Below, one piece after another: positions 50,163 to 58,920 of a stretch of DNA of 64,000 bases (position 1 is its first letter; every line of letters begins with the position of its first letter). Where the stretch lies: assembly GCF_002927275.1 (NCBI RefSeq), contig NZ_PRKW01000001.1, forward strand, positions 682,001 to 746,000, read 5' to 3'. Under the pieces are notes generated by a model. The model saw only the letters and a list, made by a program, of their open reading frames with translations. It was not told where the DNA came from and made no database searches. The DNA is from Arthrobacter pityocampae (GTDB taxonomy: Bacteria > Actinomycetota > Actinomycetes > Actinomycetales > Micrococcaceae). Position numbers and translations under genes: made by a program.

Positions 50163-51212
50163 TCAGGCCCGCCGACGCTGCAGCACGTCGTCGAGGTTGA
50201 TGCGTCCCGTCGCGGGGGCGGCGTCGTGCGTGGGGCCGGGGATGACGCTGTCGGCGCCGTCCGCGGCGGTCGCCGCGACGCGAGCGGCGGCCTCGGATGT
50301 CTTGATGAGTGTGTTCGACGCGGCCTTCGGGGCCTCCGGCAGGTCCAGGGGCGCGGGGGCCTGGCGTTCGGCCTTCGCAGCACCGACGTAGGTGGGGCGC
50401 GGCACCTCGACGGGCGCCCATGCCGCGGACGCCGGCGCGAGCACGGCCTGCACGGCCGACGCCGTCGGGTCTGTCGGTGCGGTGCGTCCGTCGTCCACCG
50501 GATCCGCGTCCTCCGCCGGTGCGCCGTCACGGACGTCCACGACGGACGAGCCGTGGGCGCCGGCCAGGGCGGCGGTCCGCCGCTCCATGGCGGTCAGCGG
50601 ACGCGCGGGGGTCCCTTCGGCGTCGAACAGGACCGTCGGGCGCGCGGGGGCGGCGGGCGCCGGCTCGGCCTGGGCCGTTCGGGGGGCTTCGTCGGGGGCG
50701 ACGTCCCGGACGGGAGCCATGGCATCGGCGAACGCGCGGTTCACGCGGTCACGCCGGGCGCGCACGGCGAGCATCCGCAGGACCGCGACGGACGCGGCCG
50801 CCCCGCCGAGGCAGGCCAGCGGGAGGAGGAGGGACACGACGCCCAGGACGCCGAGCACGAGGGTCACCAGCGAGCCGACAAGGCAGAGCAGGCCCGTCAG
50901 GGCGACGGCGAGGCGCCCCCATCGGAGGGTGGAGGGCTGCTTCCGGGACGTCGTCGTGCCGGCACGGACCGCAGCCGGACCCGGCGCTGCCCCGCGCACG
51001 GCCTGGGGGATCTCGGGCCGGCGTTCATCGTCCTGCGGTGCGGTCATGGTCATTCTGCTCCCTCCGGGACGGGATGTCCCGGTCGTCGACGTCCGGCGTC
51101 TGGTCCCGGCGAAGGCCGGCGTGGTCCTGCCGAGGACGAACGGGGCCACCCACACCAGCCACATGCCGACGATTGCTGCGAGCACCAACGAGCTATCCAG
51201 AGAAAAGACCAC
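50163..51212 (-). CDS. Hypothetical membrane protein
   Basis: A 349-residue protein. The start MVFSLDSSLVLAAIVGMWLV (GTG at 51210-51212) has one membrane segment running into WVAPFVLGR. After a hydrophilic, Thr/Arg-rich linker come two close hydrophobic segments (LAVALTGLLCLVGSLVTLV and GVLGVVSLLLPLACLGGAAA), then a long Ala/Pro/Asp-rich cytoplasmic tail that ends NLDDVLQRRRA. The layout is typical of uncharacterised Micrococcaceae proteins near galU. I do not recognise a function. Confidence 0.65.
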   Translation of the reverse strand: MVFSLDSSLVLAAIVGMWLVWVAPFVLGRTTPAFAGTRRRTSTTGTSRPGGSRMTMTAPQDDERRPEIPQAVRGAAPGPAAVRAGTTTSRKQPSTLRWGRLAVALTGLLCLVGSLVTLVLGVLGVVSLLLPLACLGGAAASVAVLRMLAVRARRDRVNRAFADAMAPVRDVAPDEAPRTAQAEPAPAAPARPTVLFDAEGTPARPLTAMERRTAALAGAHGSSVVDVRDGAPAEDADPVDDGRTAPTDPTASAVQAVLAPASAAWAPVEVPRPTYVGAAKAERQAPAPLDLPEAPKAASNTLIKTSEAAARVAATAADGADSVIPGPTHDAAPATGRINLDDVLQRRRA

Positions 51213-51311
51213 CCTCAGAACCGTAGTAGCACATGGCGTCCCGCGTCAGCATTGGTACCGGGGTGTCGGCGCCTGATATGCCGTTCCCGGCATCCACCGC
51301 GCTGCCGGGCT

Positions 51312-51935
51312 CTACCGGGCCCGTCGGCTCTCGAGCCACGGGCCGAGCAGACCCCGCGGCACGTCCTCGGCGGTCAGGGCGAAGCTCCTGTGGTCGGCCC
51401 ACTGACCCGCGATGTGCAGGAACCGCGGGCGGAGGCCCTCGTCGCGGAAGTGCAGCTTCTCCACGACCCGCAGGCTCGCCCGGTTCTCGGGGCGGATGTT
51501 GATCTCCATCCGGTGCAGCCCGAGATCCCGGAAGCAGTAGTCGGTGGCCAGCGCGACCGCCGTCGGAGCGATGCCCCGGCCGGCCTGCTCGGCATCGACC
51601 CAGTAGCCGAGGGTGGCCGTCATCGCCGATCCCCACGTGATGCCCGAGACCGTCAGCTGCCCCACGAGGCGGGCGTCCCGGGACCCTGGCTGCTGCTCCG
51701 TGATCAGGAACGGCAGCGCCGCACCGGCGCGCGCCTGGGCGGTGAGGGATCGCACCATCTGGTGGTAGGTGGGCAGGAAGCCCTCCGGATCGGGACTCGA
51801 GGCCTCCCAGGGCGCCAGCCAGGCGGCGTTGCGCTGCCGCAACGCCGTCCAGACTGCCTTGTCCCTGTGGCGGATGGGCCTGAGGACCAGCGATCCGGTC
51901 CTGAGGGTCACGGGCCAGCTGGCTGCCGACCACAC
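51312..51935 (-). CDS. GNAT family acetyltransferase, RimJ/RimL type
   Basis: A 207-residue acetyltransferase of the type that modifies N-termini of ribosomal or other proteins. It contains LVLRPIRHRDKAVWTALRQR, VGQLTVSGITWGSAMTATLG, YWVDAEQAGRGIAPTAVALA, with the acetyl-CoA loop AGRGIA, and LGLHRMEINIRPENRASLRV as the closing signature. The start is a GTG (51933-51935), 6 nt after the galU stop, so both genes are probably cotranscribed. The target is unknown. Confidence 0.9.
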   Translation of the reverse strand: MWSAASWPVTLRTGSLVLRPIRHRDKAVWTALRQRNAAWLAPWEASSPDPEGFLPTYHQMVRSLTAQARAGAALPFLITEQQPGSRDARLVGQLTVSGITWGSAMTATLGYWVDAEQAGRGIAPTAVALATDYCFRDLGLHRMEINIRPENRASLRVVEKLHFRDEGLRPRFLHIAGQWADHRSFALTAEDVPRGLLGPWLESRRAR

Positions 51936-51941
51936 GGCGGA

Positions 51942-52844
51942 CTACTCCGGGATGTTCTTGCTGAAGTCCTTGATCCAGGCACGGAGGTCCGGGCCGAGGT
52001 CCTCGCGCTCCGAGGCGAGCGTGACCACGGCCTTCAGGTAGCTGAGCTTGTCGCCCGTGTCGTAGCGGCGGCCACGGAAGACGACACCGTACACGCCGGA
52101 CCCTTCGCCGTCGGCGCCCGCGAGGGTCTGCAGGGCGTCGGTCAGCTGGATCTCGCCGCCGCGGCCCGGCGCGGTGGTCTCGAGGACGTCGAACACGCGG
52201 GGGTGCAGGACGTAGCGGCCGATCACGGCGAGGTTGGAGGGCGCGTCCTCGACGGCCGGCTTCTCGACGAGCTCGTTCACGCGCACGTGGCCCTCGCCGT
52301 CGATCTCGGTGATGTCCGCGCAGCCATAGGCGCTGATCTGCTGGGGGTCCACCTCGATCAGGGCGATGACGGACCCGCCGGTCTTCGCCTGCACCTCGAT
52401 CATGGTCTCCAGCAGGGGGTCGCGCTCGTCGATCAGGTCGTCGCCGAGCAGGACGGCGAACGGCTCGTTGTTGACGTGCAGCCTGGCGCGCAGCACGGCG
52501 TGGCCGAGGCCCTTGGGGTCGCCCTGGCGGAGGTAGTGGATGTCCCCGAGTTCCGAGGGGCGACGGACGGCGGCGAGCTTGTCGTGGTCGCCCTTGTCCT
52601 CAAGGGTCTGCTCGATGAAGGGGACGCGGTCGAAGTGGTCCTCGAGGGCACGCTTGTTGCGCCCGGTGATCATCAGGACATCGGACAGCCCGGCGTCCAC
52701 GGCCTCCTGCACCACGTACTGGATGGCGGGCTTGTCGACGACGGGGAGCATCTCCTTGGGCATCGCCTTGGTCGCGGGAAGAAAACGGGTTCCCAGCCCG
52801 GCCGCGGGGATGACGGCCTTAGTCACACGTGATCGCAAAGTCAT
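51942..52844 (-). CDS. galU: UTP-glucose-1-phosphate uridylyltransferase
   Basis: A 300-residue nucleotidyltransferase making UDP-glucose for cell-wall and storage sugars. It opens TKAVIPAAGLGTRFLPATKA, containing the nucleotide-binding GxGTRxLPxTK motif, followed by MLPVVDKPAIQYVVQEAVDA, LGDDLIDERDP and ELVEKPAVEDAPSNLAVIGR, all diagnostic. The ATG at 52842-52844 is used; a GTG three codons earlier is equally possible. It is divergent from the 5-formyl-THF cyclo-ligase gene, as in other actinobacteria. Confidence 0.95.
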   Translation of the reverse strand: MTLRSRVTKAVIPAAGLGTRFLPATKAMPKEMLPVVDKPAIQYVVQEAVDAGLSDVLMITGRNKRALEDHFDRVPFIEQTLEDKGDHDKLAAVRRPSELGDIHYLRQGDPKGLGHAVLRARLHVNNEPFAVLLGDDLIDERDPLLETMIEVQAKTGGSVIALIEVDPQQISAYGCADITEIDGEGHVRVNELVEKPAVEDAPSNLAVIGRYVLHPRVFDVLETTAPGRGGEIQLTDALQTLAGADGEGSGVYGVVFRGRRYDTGDKLSYLKAVVTLASEREDLGPDLRAWIKDFSKNIPE

Positions 52845-52900
52845 GGGATCCACACTACAGAACGGCCCCCCTTTTGCCGGGCACTCGGCACAATGGTCGG

Positions 52901-53575
52901 ATGAGTCCTTCTCCCCGTGCTAGTAAGCCCCCTGCCGAGGTCGGTGCCGACAAGGCCCGGCTGCGCCGCTCCCTCCGCCAGGCCCGCGCGGCCCTCGCCC
53001 CGGCGGACCGGCAGGACCAGTCGGCGGCACTCGCCCGGGCCGTGACGGACCACCTCGGGAGGACCGCCGTCCTGCCCGCGGACACGGCGCCCCGCCCCAC
53101 CATCGCCGCCTACCTCGGCGTCGACCCGGAACCGGACACCGCCCCCCTGCTCGAGGAACTGCACCGCCTCGGCTACGGGGTGGCCGTCCCCGTGTGCGAG
53201 CCCGGATACCAGCTGTCCTGGACCGCCTGGGCCCCCGGGGTCCCGCTCCAGCGCTCCGTGCGGGCCCCGGTCCTGGAACCCACCGGCCCGCGGCTGGCGT
53301 TCGAGGACCTGCCCGACGTCGCCCTCATCCTCGTCCCCGCTCTCGCCGTGGACCGCGCCGGTCACCGGATCGGCCAGGGTGGCGGGTACTACGACCGCTT
53401 CCTCGCCCGCCATCCGCTCGGTCACGCCGACGCCGTTCCCCGGCTCGGCGTCGTCTACCGGTCCGAGCTCCTGCCCGCGGGGGACGTCCCGACCGAGCCC
53501 TGCGACCAGCCCCTCCCGGGCGTCTTCACCGCGGACGGGCTCCTGGAGGTCGGGTCACTCGGGCCGCCCGTGTAG
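52901..53575 (+). CDS. 5-formyltetrahydrofolate cyclo-ligase
   Basis: A 224-residue enzyme converting 5-formyl-THF to 5,10-methenyl-THF with ATP. Features are DKARLRRSLRQARAALAPAD at the N-terminus, the RVPVCEP-like VAVPVCEPGYQLSW, and the ATP/substrate signature LAVDRAGHRIGQGGGYYDRF near residue 150. The ATG at 52901 begins MSPSPRASKPPAEV; the frame upstream overlaps galU and is not used. The 56-nt gap to galU must contain both promoters. Confidence 0.94.
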   Translation: MSPSPRASKPPAEVGADKARLRRSLRQARAALAPADRQDQSAALARAVTDHLGRTAVLPADTAPRPTIAAYLGVDPEPDTAPLLEELHRLGYGVAVPVCEPGYQLSWTAWAPGVPLQRSVRAPVLEPTGPRLAFEDLPDVALILVPALAVDRAGHRIGQGGGYYDRFLARHPLGHADAVPRLGVVYRSELLPAGDVPTEPCDQPLPGVFTADGLLEVGSLGPPV

Positions 53576-53661
53576 ACTGGCACTCGACCCCGGAGAGTGC
53601 CAACAGCTGGTGCTGGAAGCGTGCCGATCGGGGACCACGAAGCCTGTCCAGGAGGATCTCC

Positions 53662-53985
53662 ATGCCCATGTACGCCTATGCCTGCAAGGACTGCGGCCAC
53701 ACCTTCGACATCCAGCAGTCCTTCTCCGACGACTCCCTGACCGTCTGCCCCGTGTGCGACGGCGCGCTGCGGAAGAAGTTCAACAGTGTGGGTGTGGTGT
53801 TCAAGGGCTCGGGTTTCTACCGCAACGACTCCCGCGCGACGACGTCGAGCACGGATGCGAAATCCACCACTGCGTCCTCGTCGCCGGCATCCTCGGAGAC
53901 GTCCGGCGCCGGTGCGTCGAAGGGCACGTCGGCGTCTACGTCCGTGGCTCCGGCCGCCTCCGGGGCCGACCGCGCCGCGTCCTGA
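53662..53985 (+). CDS. FmdB-type zinc ribbon protein
   Basis: A 107-residue protein. The first 50 residues are the FmdB family zinc ribbon: MPMYAYACKDCGHTFDIQQS, with CxxC, then CPVCDGALRKKF with the second CxxC pair, then GVVFKGSGFY. The remaining 55 residues are low-complexity Ser/Ala/Thr, probably disordered. AGGAGGATCTCC precedes the ATG at 53662, a perfect site. It follows the cyclo-ligase gene by 86 nt. The role of this family is unclear, with a regulatory function proposed for the founding protein. Confidence 0.92.
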   Translation: MPMYAYACKDCGHTFDIQQSFSDDSLTVCPVCDGALRKKFNSVGVVFKGSGFYRNDSRATTSSTDAKSTTASSSPASSETSGAGASKGTSASTSVAPAASGADRAAS

Positions 53986-54052
53986 CTCCGCGGATGTGCA
54001 CATAGCAGCGGCACCGGCTCGCGGGCGGCACGCCCACGCCTAGCGTCGGTCC

Positions 54053-54721
54053 ATGCAGACCGTACGCCGCCCCCCGGGCGCCCCGCTCCGCCGCCGCCTC
54101 CACAGGACGGTGCACCGCCGAAGGAGGCTCCTGGCCTGCCTGTTCCTGTGTGCTGCCGCGGGCGTCGCCGTCGAGGCGATCGTCGAGGACCACCCGACGA
54201 CGGCGGTCGTCAGCGCAGCCCACGACCTCGCTGTCGGGACCGTCCTGACGCAGGCCGACGTGTCGGTCGTCAGGGTCCCCGACCAGGCCGTCGCGGCCGG
54301 CACTCTCCGCCGCGTCGATGAGGTGGTGGGCCGGCAGCTGGCGACTCCCCTGCCGGAGGGCTTCCCGTTCTCCGCGACCGCGTTCGTCGGTGACGGCCTG
54401 CTGACCGGGATGGAGCACGGCACCGTCGCGGTCCCGCTCCGGCCGGCCGATCCCGCGACCGTCCAGCTGCTCACCCCCGGACAGCGCGTGGACGTGATCC
54501 TCAGCGCCGGCGACGGCTACGACGTCCCCGGCGACGCGACGGTCCTCGCGCGGTCGGTCGCCGTCCTGTGGACCGCACCGGATGCCGGCGGCGGGACCTG
54601 GCCGGGCGCCGGGGACGACGACGGTCTCGTCGTCGTCGCGGCGGGCCCGGAGGACGCCGCGGCGCTTGCCGGGGCGTCCAGCGCCGGCGACGTGCACCTG
54701 GTCCTCACGAGCGGCTCATGA
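54053..54721 (+). CDS. SAF-domain protein, CpaB/RcpC-like
   Basis: A 222-residue protein with an Arg-rich N-terminus, one membrane segment (LLACLFLCAAAGVAVEAI) and an extracytoplasmic SAF domain (VVSAAHDLAVGTVLTQADVS, with VVGRQLATPLPEGFPFSATA). The C-terminal half matches the RcpC/CpaB part (VPLRPADPATVQLLTPGQRV, then DVILSAG). CpaB proteins belong to tight-adherence/Flp pilus assembly, but no other pilus genes are near. In Micrococcaceae such genes sit alone between fmdB and other loci, so the pilus link is uncertain. It follows the FmdB gene by 67 nt. Confidence 0.8.
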   Translation: MQTVRRPPGAPLRRRLHRTVHRRRRLLACLFLCAAAGVAVEAIVEDHPTTAVVSAAHDLAVGTVLTQADVSVVRVPDQAVAAGTLRRVDEVVGRQLATPLPEGFPFSATAFVGDGLLTGMEHGTVAVPLRPADPATVQLLTPGQRVDVILSAGDGYDVPGDATVLARSVAVLWTAPDAGGGTWPGAGDDDGLVVVAAGPEDAAALAGASSAGDVHLVLTSGS

Positions 54722-54771
54722 GGACCGGCGGGCGCTCCCAGGCGGTCCTTCCCTGCCGTCGGTCGCGATGC

Positions 54772-54948
54772 TCAGCCCCAGTGCGGGGGACGCTGCTCCC
54801 GAAGCCAGGCGTCGTGATCGTCGGGAGTATCGCCCCACGACCGCGGGTCGTCCTCCCCCGCGGTCGTGGGGACGGCCGGCACCGGGTCCTTCGGGGAATT
54901 AACGGCGCCGGTGCGGCCGCCGACCGGGTGCTCGTCGCTCTGGCTCAT
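54772..54948 (-). CDS. Small acidic protein of 58 residues
   Basis: A minus-strand frame from the ATG at 54946-54948 to TGA at 54772-54774 encodes 58 residues: it starts MSQSDEHPVGGRTGAVNSP and ends DDHDAWLREQRPPHWG. The ending with W-x-x-x-QRPPHWG is a recurring feature of short Micrococcaceae proteins as I recall. AAGGACGTCC lies upstream of the start. It is 21 nt behind the large helicase-like gene on the same strand and probably in its transcript. Function unknown; rich in Asp, Pro and Trp, probably unstructured. Confidence 0.65.
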   Translation of the reverse strand: MSQSDEHPVGGRTGAVNSPKDPVPAVPTTAGEDDPRSWGDTPDDHDAWLREQRPPHWG

Positions 54949-54969
54949 CGTCTGGACGTCCTTCCGGGG

Positions 54970-57900
54970 TCAGGGCTGGTCCGCGGGCTCGCGGGTCGGC
55001 AGTCCGATGACCGCCGACGCGCGCTCGGCGCAGCCGTCCGGGTCCGTGAAGACCTCTATGGTCCACAGCGGCATGTAGCGCCACCCCATGCGTTCGAGGA
55101 TCTGCGGCCTGAGCCTGCTGCGCTCCCGTACCGACATCGACCTGTAGCGGGCGGTGCCGTCCGATTCGATGGCCAGCGGGGCCGGCCGTTCGTCCTGGGC
55201 CGCGGCTGCGGTCCCGTCGGCGCGGAGATCGGCGGGCCGGACCGCGACGATGTCGAGGACGCCCGCGTAGTGGTCCCACACCTCGGCGCCGCGGTGCCGC
55301 AACCGGTCCACGAGGTCCGCCACGAGCGGGTCCTCGTTGCTCCCGGGCACCGGCCGACTCCGGCCGGCGCTGCCGCCGAGTTCGCGCTGGAGCAGTTCGA
55401 AGAAGTCCAGGGCGCCGGCGGTGAGGCGGTCCGGGTCGAGGTCGGAGGGCTCGAAGCAGGTCAGCACGTGCTGGAGCCGGCGGGCGCGCGTCATCGCCAG
55501 CACGAAGTTGCGGCGACCGTCGGGACCGGACAGCGGACCGAAGGAGTGCAGGGCACGCCCGTGGGGGGTCCGGCCGTAGCCGAGCGAGAAGATGATGTCG
55601 TCGCGGACCAGGCCCCCGGCGCGCTCCACCGGGACGACCCGGAAGGACTCCCGGCCTGGCGTGAAGAACCCGGCGGCCCAGGGGAACTCGGCCATCTGCA
55701 AGCGGATGGCCTCGCCCACCCGGGCGGCGTGCCGGGTACTGGCGGTGACGACGGCCAGGGAAGAGCGCGGGCGGTGCCGGATGTGCTCGAAGACGAGGTC
55801 GACGACGCGCTTGACCTCGACGTCGACGCTCTCCACGCCGTCGTGCTCGGAGCTCGGCATCCCCGTGCCGTTCGGCAGGTATTCGACCACGAGTCCGCGA
55901 CCGGCCCCCGTGACCTCGGAGGCCTGCGGCAGGCGGGTGAGCTTCCCGTCGTAGAACGATTCGCTGAGATAGGCGCCCAGTCCGCGGTCCACGCCGCGGT
56001 ACACCTCGGTGAGCCCGCGAACGGGCAAAACCGACCGCAGCGCGTCGAAGGCGCTGGGCAGGGGCTCGAGGGTGGAGGCACGGTCGGCGGACTGCACCTC
56101 GATGCTGAACCGGGTGGGCGCGGCCAGGCGGTCGTCGCCGAAGATCACGGTCTGCGAGGCACGCGCCACGCACGGTACCGCGCTCTGCAGGGACATCGAT
56201 TCGCCGTCGAGGAGAACTGCGGTGTCGAACCGGTAGCCCTCGGGAACGGCGCCCCTGATGGTCAGCGGGCTCACGGCCCAGACGGGCAGCAGTGCGCCCA
56301 CGAGGTCGCGATGGAGGGCAGCGAAGACCTCGAGGGTCAGGGTGCCGTCCTTCAGCTCCTGGCGCAGTCGCGCGGCATCCTGGGGGTGGTTCTCGACCGC
56401 TTCCCGCCAGCGCTCCGCGAGGATCCAGCGGACCCGGGCGGGTCCCGACGCGATGTGCGCGTTGTCCGCGAGCCGGTACTCCGCCTCGAGCGTGCGCAGG
56501 CTTGCGCCGTCCGACATCGCGAGGTAGTCGTCCCCGCTGATCATGGCCTCCAGCGCGGACTGCCACCAGGCGAGCTCGAGTTCGGTTCCCACGCGATCGG
56601 CGGGCACCTCCCGGGCTGCGAGGTCGGTGAGCAGGTCCGCGAGGCCCTGCTCACGCATCTCGTCGAGGAGCAGTGTGCGCTCGGGCAGGGTCTCCAGGGT
56701 GTCCCTGTCCGCGGCGAGGTCACGCAGCAGGACCTCGAGGCCGTCCAGGGGCAGCCCGGCGAGGTCCGGGTGCTCCGCCGTGGGCCGGAGGGTGGCGGTG
56801 AGCTCGGCGAGGCGCCCCTCGACGGCACGGTAGGACGCGTGGATCTCGGCCAGCCCGGTCGGCACGGAGGGGTGGCGCTCGGTGAGGGCGTAGCGGGTCC
56901 ACTGGGTGCGCTGCTGCTGTACCTCGAGCAGCGAGCTGTGGAGGTCGGAGATGTGGACGCCGGGCCGGATGTACTCCTTGGCCACGCGTCGCAGCCGGGA
57001 GCGGGTCATCGAGCTCATCTCGATGCCGCGGTCCTTGCGCCACGCGGACGGCGCCGTGGCCGAGATCAGGTCCGTCACCGGGCGGTCGAAGATGTCGGGC
57101 GTGAACTTGTCGAGGCTGCCCCGCACGGTGAGGAGGAGCTCGAGCTGCTCGCCCCACTCCCTGAAGCTCTCGCCGAGGGTGATGTGCGAGTGCTCCGCGA
57201 CGCGCTGCACCTCACCGCGCAGCGCGGGGATCCCGGTGGCGAGCTCCTCGGCGACGGCGTGCGCGTGTTCGGTCTCCTTGCGGTTGAGCAGCTGCGCGCC
57301 GTACCAGGGGCTCTCGGTCGAGGCCTTGCTGAAGCTGCCCAGTTCGGCGGCCCGCCGGAGCCGCTCGGTGAGCTCCCTGCGGTCGGCGATGGAATCGAGG
57401 ACGCTGCGCTTGAGGCGCACCGTGGTCGAGGGCGCCGGGTCGAGCGCGGTGAGTCCGGCCAGGGACTGCATCGCCTGGTAGGGCGAGCACCCCCACCGGC
57501 TCCGGACGTTGTGCAGGCTGCGGACGTGCTCGACCAGCTGGTGCCGTCGCTCGGTGAGCGTGGAGTGCAGGGTCTCGAGCGACGGCTCGGTGGCCTTCTC
57601 GTTCCGCACCAGGGCCCGGATCACGGCGTCCCGCAGCTGGGCGGGACCGGTCTGGCTGCCGAGCTGGAGCACGAGGGAGCCGAGGTTCAGGCCGTCGAGG
57701 TCCTGGACGAATTCGTTGAGCGTGCCCCGGCGTTCGGCGGCGAGGACCACGCGGCTGCCTGCGGCCGCGGACCTGACCGCGAGGTTGAGCGCCGTCTGCG
57801 TCTGGCCCGTCCCGGGCGGGGAGGCGACAACGACGCTCACGCCGGCGGATGCGAGGTCGAGGACCTCCTGCTGGGCGCGGTCCGCGTCGAGGATCAGGAG

Positions 57901-58836
57901 CTCGTCCTGGGGGTCTCGCTCGTCGGGGGCCGGGAAGGAGAGCCCGTCGTCCGCCGTCGCCAGGGACGCGGCTGCCCCCTCGTCGCCGCGCGCCGACGCC
58001 AGGAGCGCCGCCAGGACGGGGTGCTCGGGGTGCAGGGCGCGGTCGCCCTTCACCCCGGCCAGGTCCGCGAAGGTCGACACGAGGATCCGGTGCTCGATCG
58101 ACATGCCGCGCACGCCGTCGCTGAGCACGCGCATGCGCTCGAGGACGGGATGCGGGTCGAACCGGGCGGTCCCGTAGGCCAGGCGCGCGATGGCCGCCGG
58201 GTCCAGCGTGAGGCCCTGCTGGTCCCGGAGGTGGCGGACCAGCGCGGGGTTCATGTGCGCCTGCTCGGTGATCTGGAGCTCGTAGTCGTCCTGCGAGGCG
58301 TGGACCGTCAGGGACACGGCGGTCAGGAGGACCGGGGCGTTGAGGGTCTGCGACCGCCCGGTGTCGTCCACGGAACGCCACGACGCCGTCCCGGCGGCCA
58401 GGTAGCCGACGTCGATCCCGCGTTCGGTCCCGAGTTCGAAGATCTTCGCGCGGAGGGCGCGGGCTGCCGCCTTGGCCGCGCTGTACTGCACCGGATCGCG
58501 GAGGAGGGTGGACAGCCTTGTCCGGCGTCCCGCGAGGAGCTGGGCGAGGCCCGAGGGGTGCGCGTGGGTCAGGTCGATGCTGGTGCCGGCGGACGGACGG
58601 AAGTGGAGCAGCGTGTCCCCACTGGCCTGCGACCCGAGTCCGTCGAGCCAGGGCTCGAGGAAGTCTCCGGCGGCCGGGCCCTCGGGCGCCGGCGTCGGCT
58701 GTTGCTCCGACGCTGTGTCGGGCGTGCCCTCCTGCGGCTGATCCGCCGGCACTCCCGCCGCATCATGCTGGTCCTGCTCCGGCACGACCGCCTTCTTCCC
58801 TGCATTGTCACGTGCTGATTTCGACCAGATGGGCAT
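54970..58836 (-). CDS. Large DUF4011-type helicase-like protein with C-terminal endonuclease-fold domain
   Basis: A 1,288-residue protein with the layout of superfamily-1 helicase-related proteins. The N-terminal 300 residues hold a DUF4011-like part (LLHFRPSAGTSIDLTHAHPS). The P-loop is ASPPGTGQTQTALNLA at residues 338-353, where the essential Lys of GTGKT is Gln345. The Walker B/motif II region reads VLLDGESMSL (Asp877-Ser880) instead of DEAS, and FGDDRLAAP stands for GDxxQLPP. Motif VI-like text is FVLAMTRARRLQHV. The last 120 residues match Vsr-like/MTES_1575 nuclease folds (LAIESDGTARYRSM, Glu1224, Asp1226). It starts at 58834-58836 (MPIWSKSARD). A role in DNA handling or defence is inferred. 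Confidence 0.8.
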   Translation of the reverse strand: MPIWSKSARDNAGKKAVVPEQDQHDAAGVPADQPQEGTPDTASEQQPTPAPEGPAAGDFLEPWLDGLGSQASGDTLLHFRPSAGTSIDLTHAHPSGLAQLLAGRRTRLSTLLRDPVQYSAAKAAARALRAKIFELGTERGIDVGYLAAGTASWRSVDDTGRSQTLNAPVLLTAVSLTVHASQDDYELQITEQAHMNPALVRHLRDQQGLTLDPAAIARLAYGTARFDPHPVLERMRVLSDGVRGMSIEHRILVSTFADLAGVKGDRALHPEHPVLAALLASARGDEGAAASLATADDGLSFPAPDERDPQDELLILDADRAQQEVLDLASAGVSVVVASPPGTGQTQTALNLAVRSAAAGSRVVLAAERRGTLNEFVQDLDGLNLGSLVLQLGSQTGPAQLRDAVIRALVRNEKATEPSLETLHSTLTERRHQLVEHVRSLHNVRSRWGCSPYQAMQSLAGLTALDPAPSTTVRLKRSVLDSIADRRELTERLRRAAELGSFSKASTESPWYGAQLLNRKETEHAHAVAEELATGIPALRGEVQRVAEHSHITLGESFREWGEQLELLLTVRGSLDKFTPDIFDRPVTDLISATAPSAWRKDRGIEMSSMTRSRLRRVAKEYIRPGVHISDLHSSLLEVQQQRTQWTRYALTERHPSVPTGLAEIHASYRAVEGRLAELTATLRPTAEHPDLAGLPLDGLEVLLRDLAADRDTLETLPERTLLLDEMREQGLADLLTDLAAREVPADRVGTELELAWWQSALEAMISGDDYLAMSDGASLRTLEAEYRLADNAHIASGPARVRWILAERWREAVENHPQDAARLRQELKDGTLTLEVFAALHRDLVGALLPVWAVSPLTIRGAVPEGYRFDTAVLLDGESMSLQSAVPCVARASQTVIFGDDRLAAPTRFSIEVQSADRASTLEPLPSAFDALRSVLPVRGLTEVYRGVDRGLGAYLSESFYDGKLTRLPQASEVTGAGRGLVVEYLPNGTGMPSSEHDGVESVDVEVKRVVDLVFEHIRHRPRSSLAVVTASTRHAARVGEAIRLQMAEFPWAAGFFTPGRESFRVVPVERAGGLVRDDIIFSLGYGRTPHGRALHSFGPLSGPDGRRNFVLAMTRARRLQHVLTCFEPSDLDPDRLTAGALDFFELLQRELGGSAGRSRPVPGSNEDPLVADLVDRLRHRGAEVWDHYAGVLDIVAVRPADLRADGTAAAAQDERPAPLAIESDGTARYRSMSVRERSRLRPQILERMGWRYMPLWTIEVFTDPDGCAERASAVIGLPTREPADQP

Positions 58837-58882
58837 GTCCTCCAAGTTATCCGAAAAGCGCTCGCGCCCGTCGGATAGCAAC

Positions 58883-58920
58883 GCGGGCCAGGGTGGGTGT
58901 ATCCCTCCCCCGGGGCCCGC
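58883..58920 (-). terminator. Terminator of guaA
   Basis: Arms GCGGGCC (58883-58889) and GGCCCGC (58914-58920) with further partial pairing inside (GGGTGGG with CCCTCCC) form a GC-rich hairpin that directly abuts the guaA stop at 58921. It separates guaA from the large helicase-like gene on the same strand. Confidence 0.5.

Noticed and set aside
54568-58818. A very long open frame of about 1,400 codons on the plus strand opposite the helicase-like gene
   Set aside because: It is the antisense shadow of a real high-GC gene: composition is rich in Gly, Arg, Asp and His, with no domain motif, while the minus-strand frame carries recognisable motifs and a proper start.
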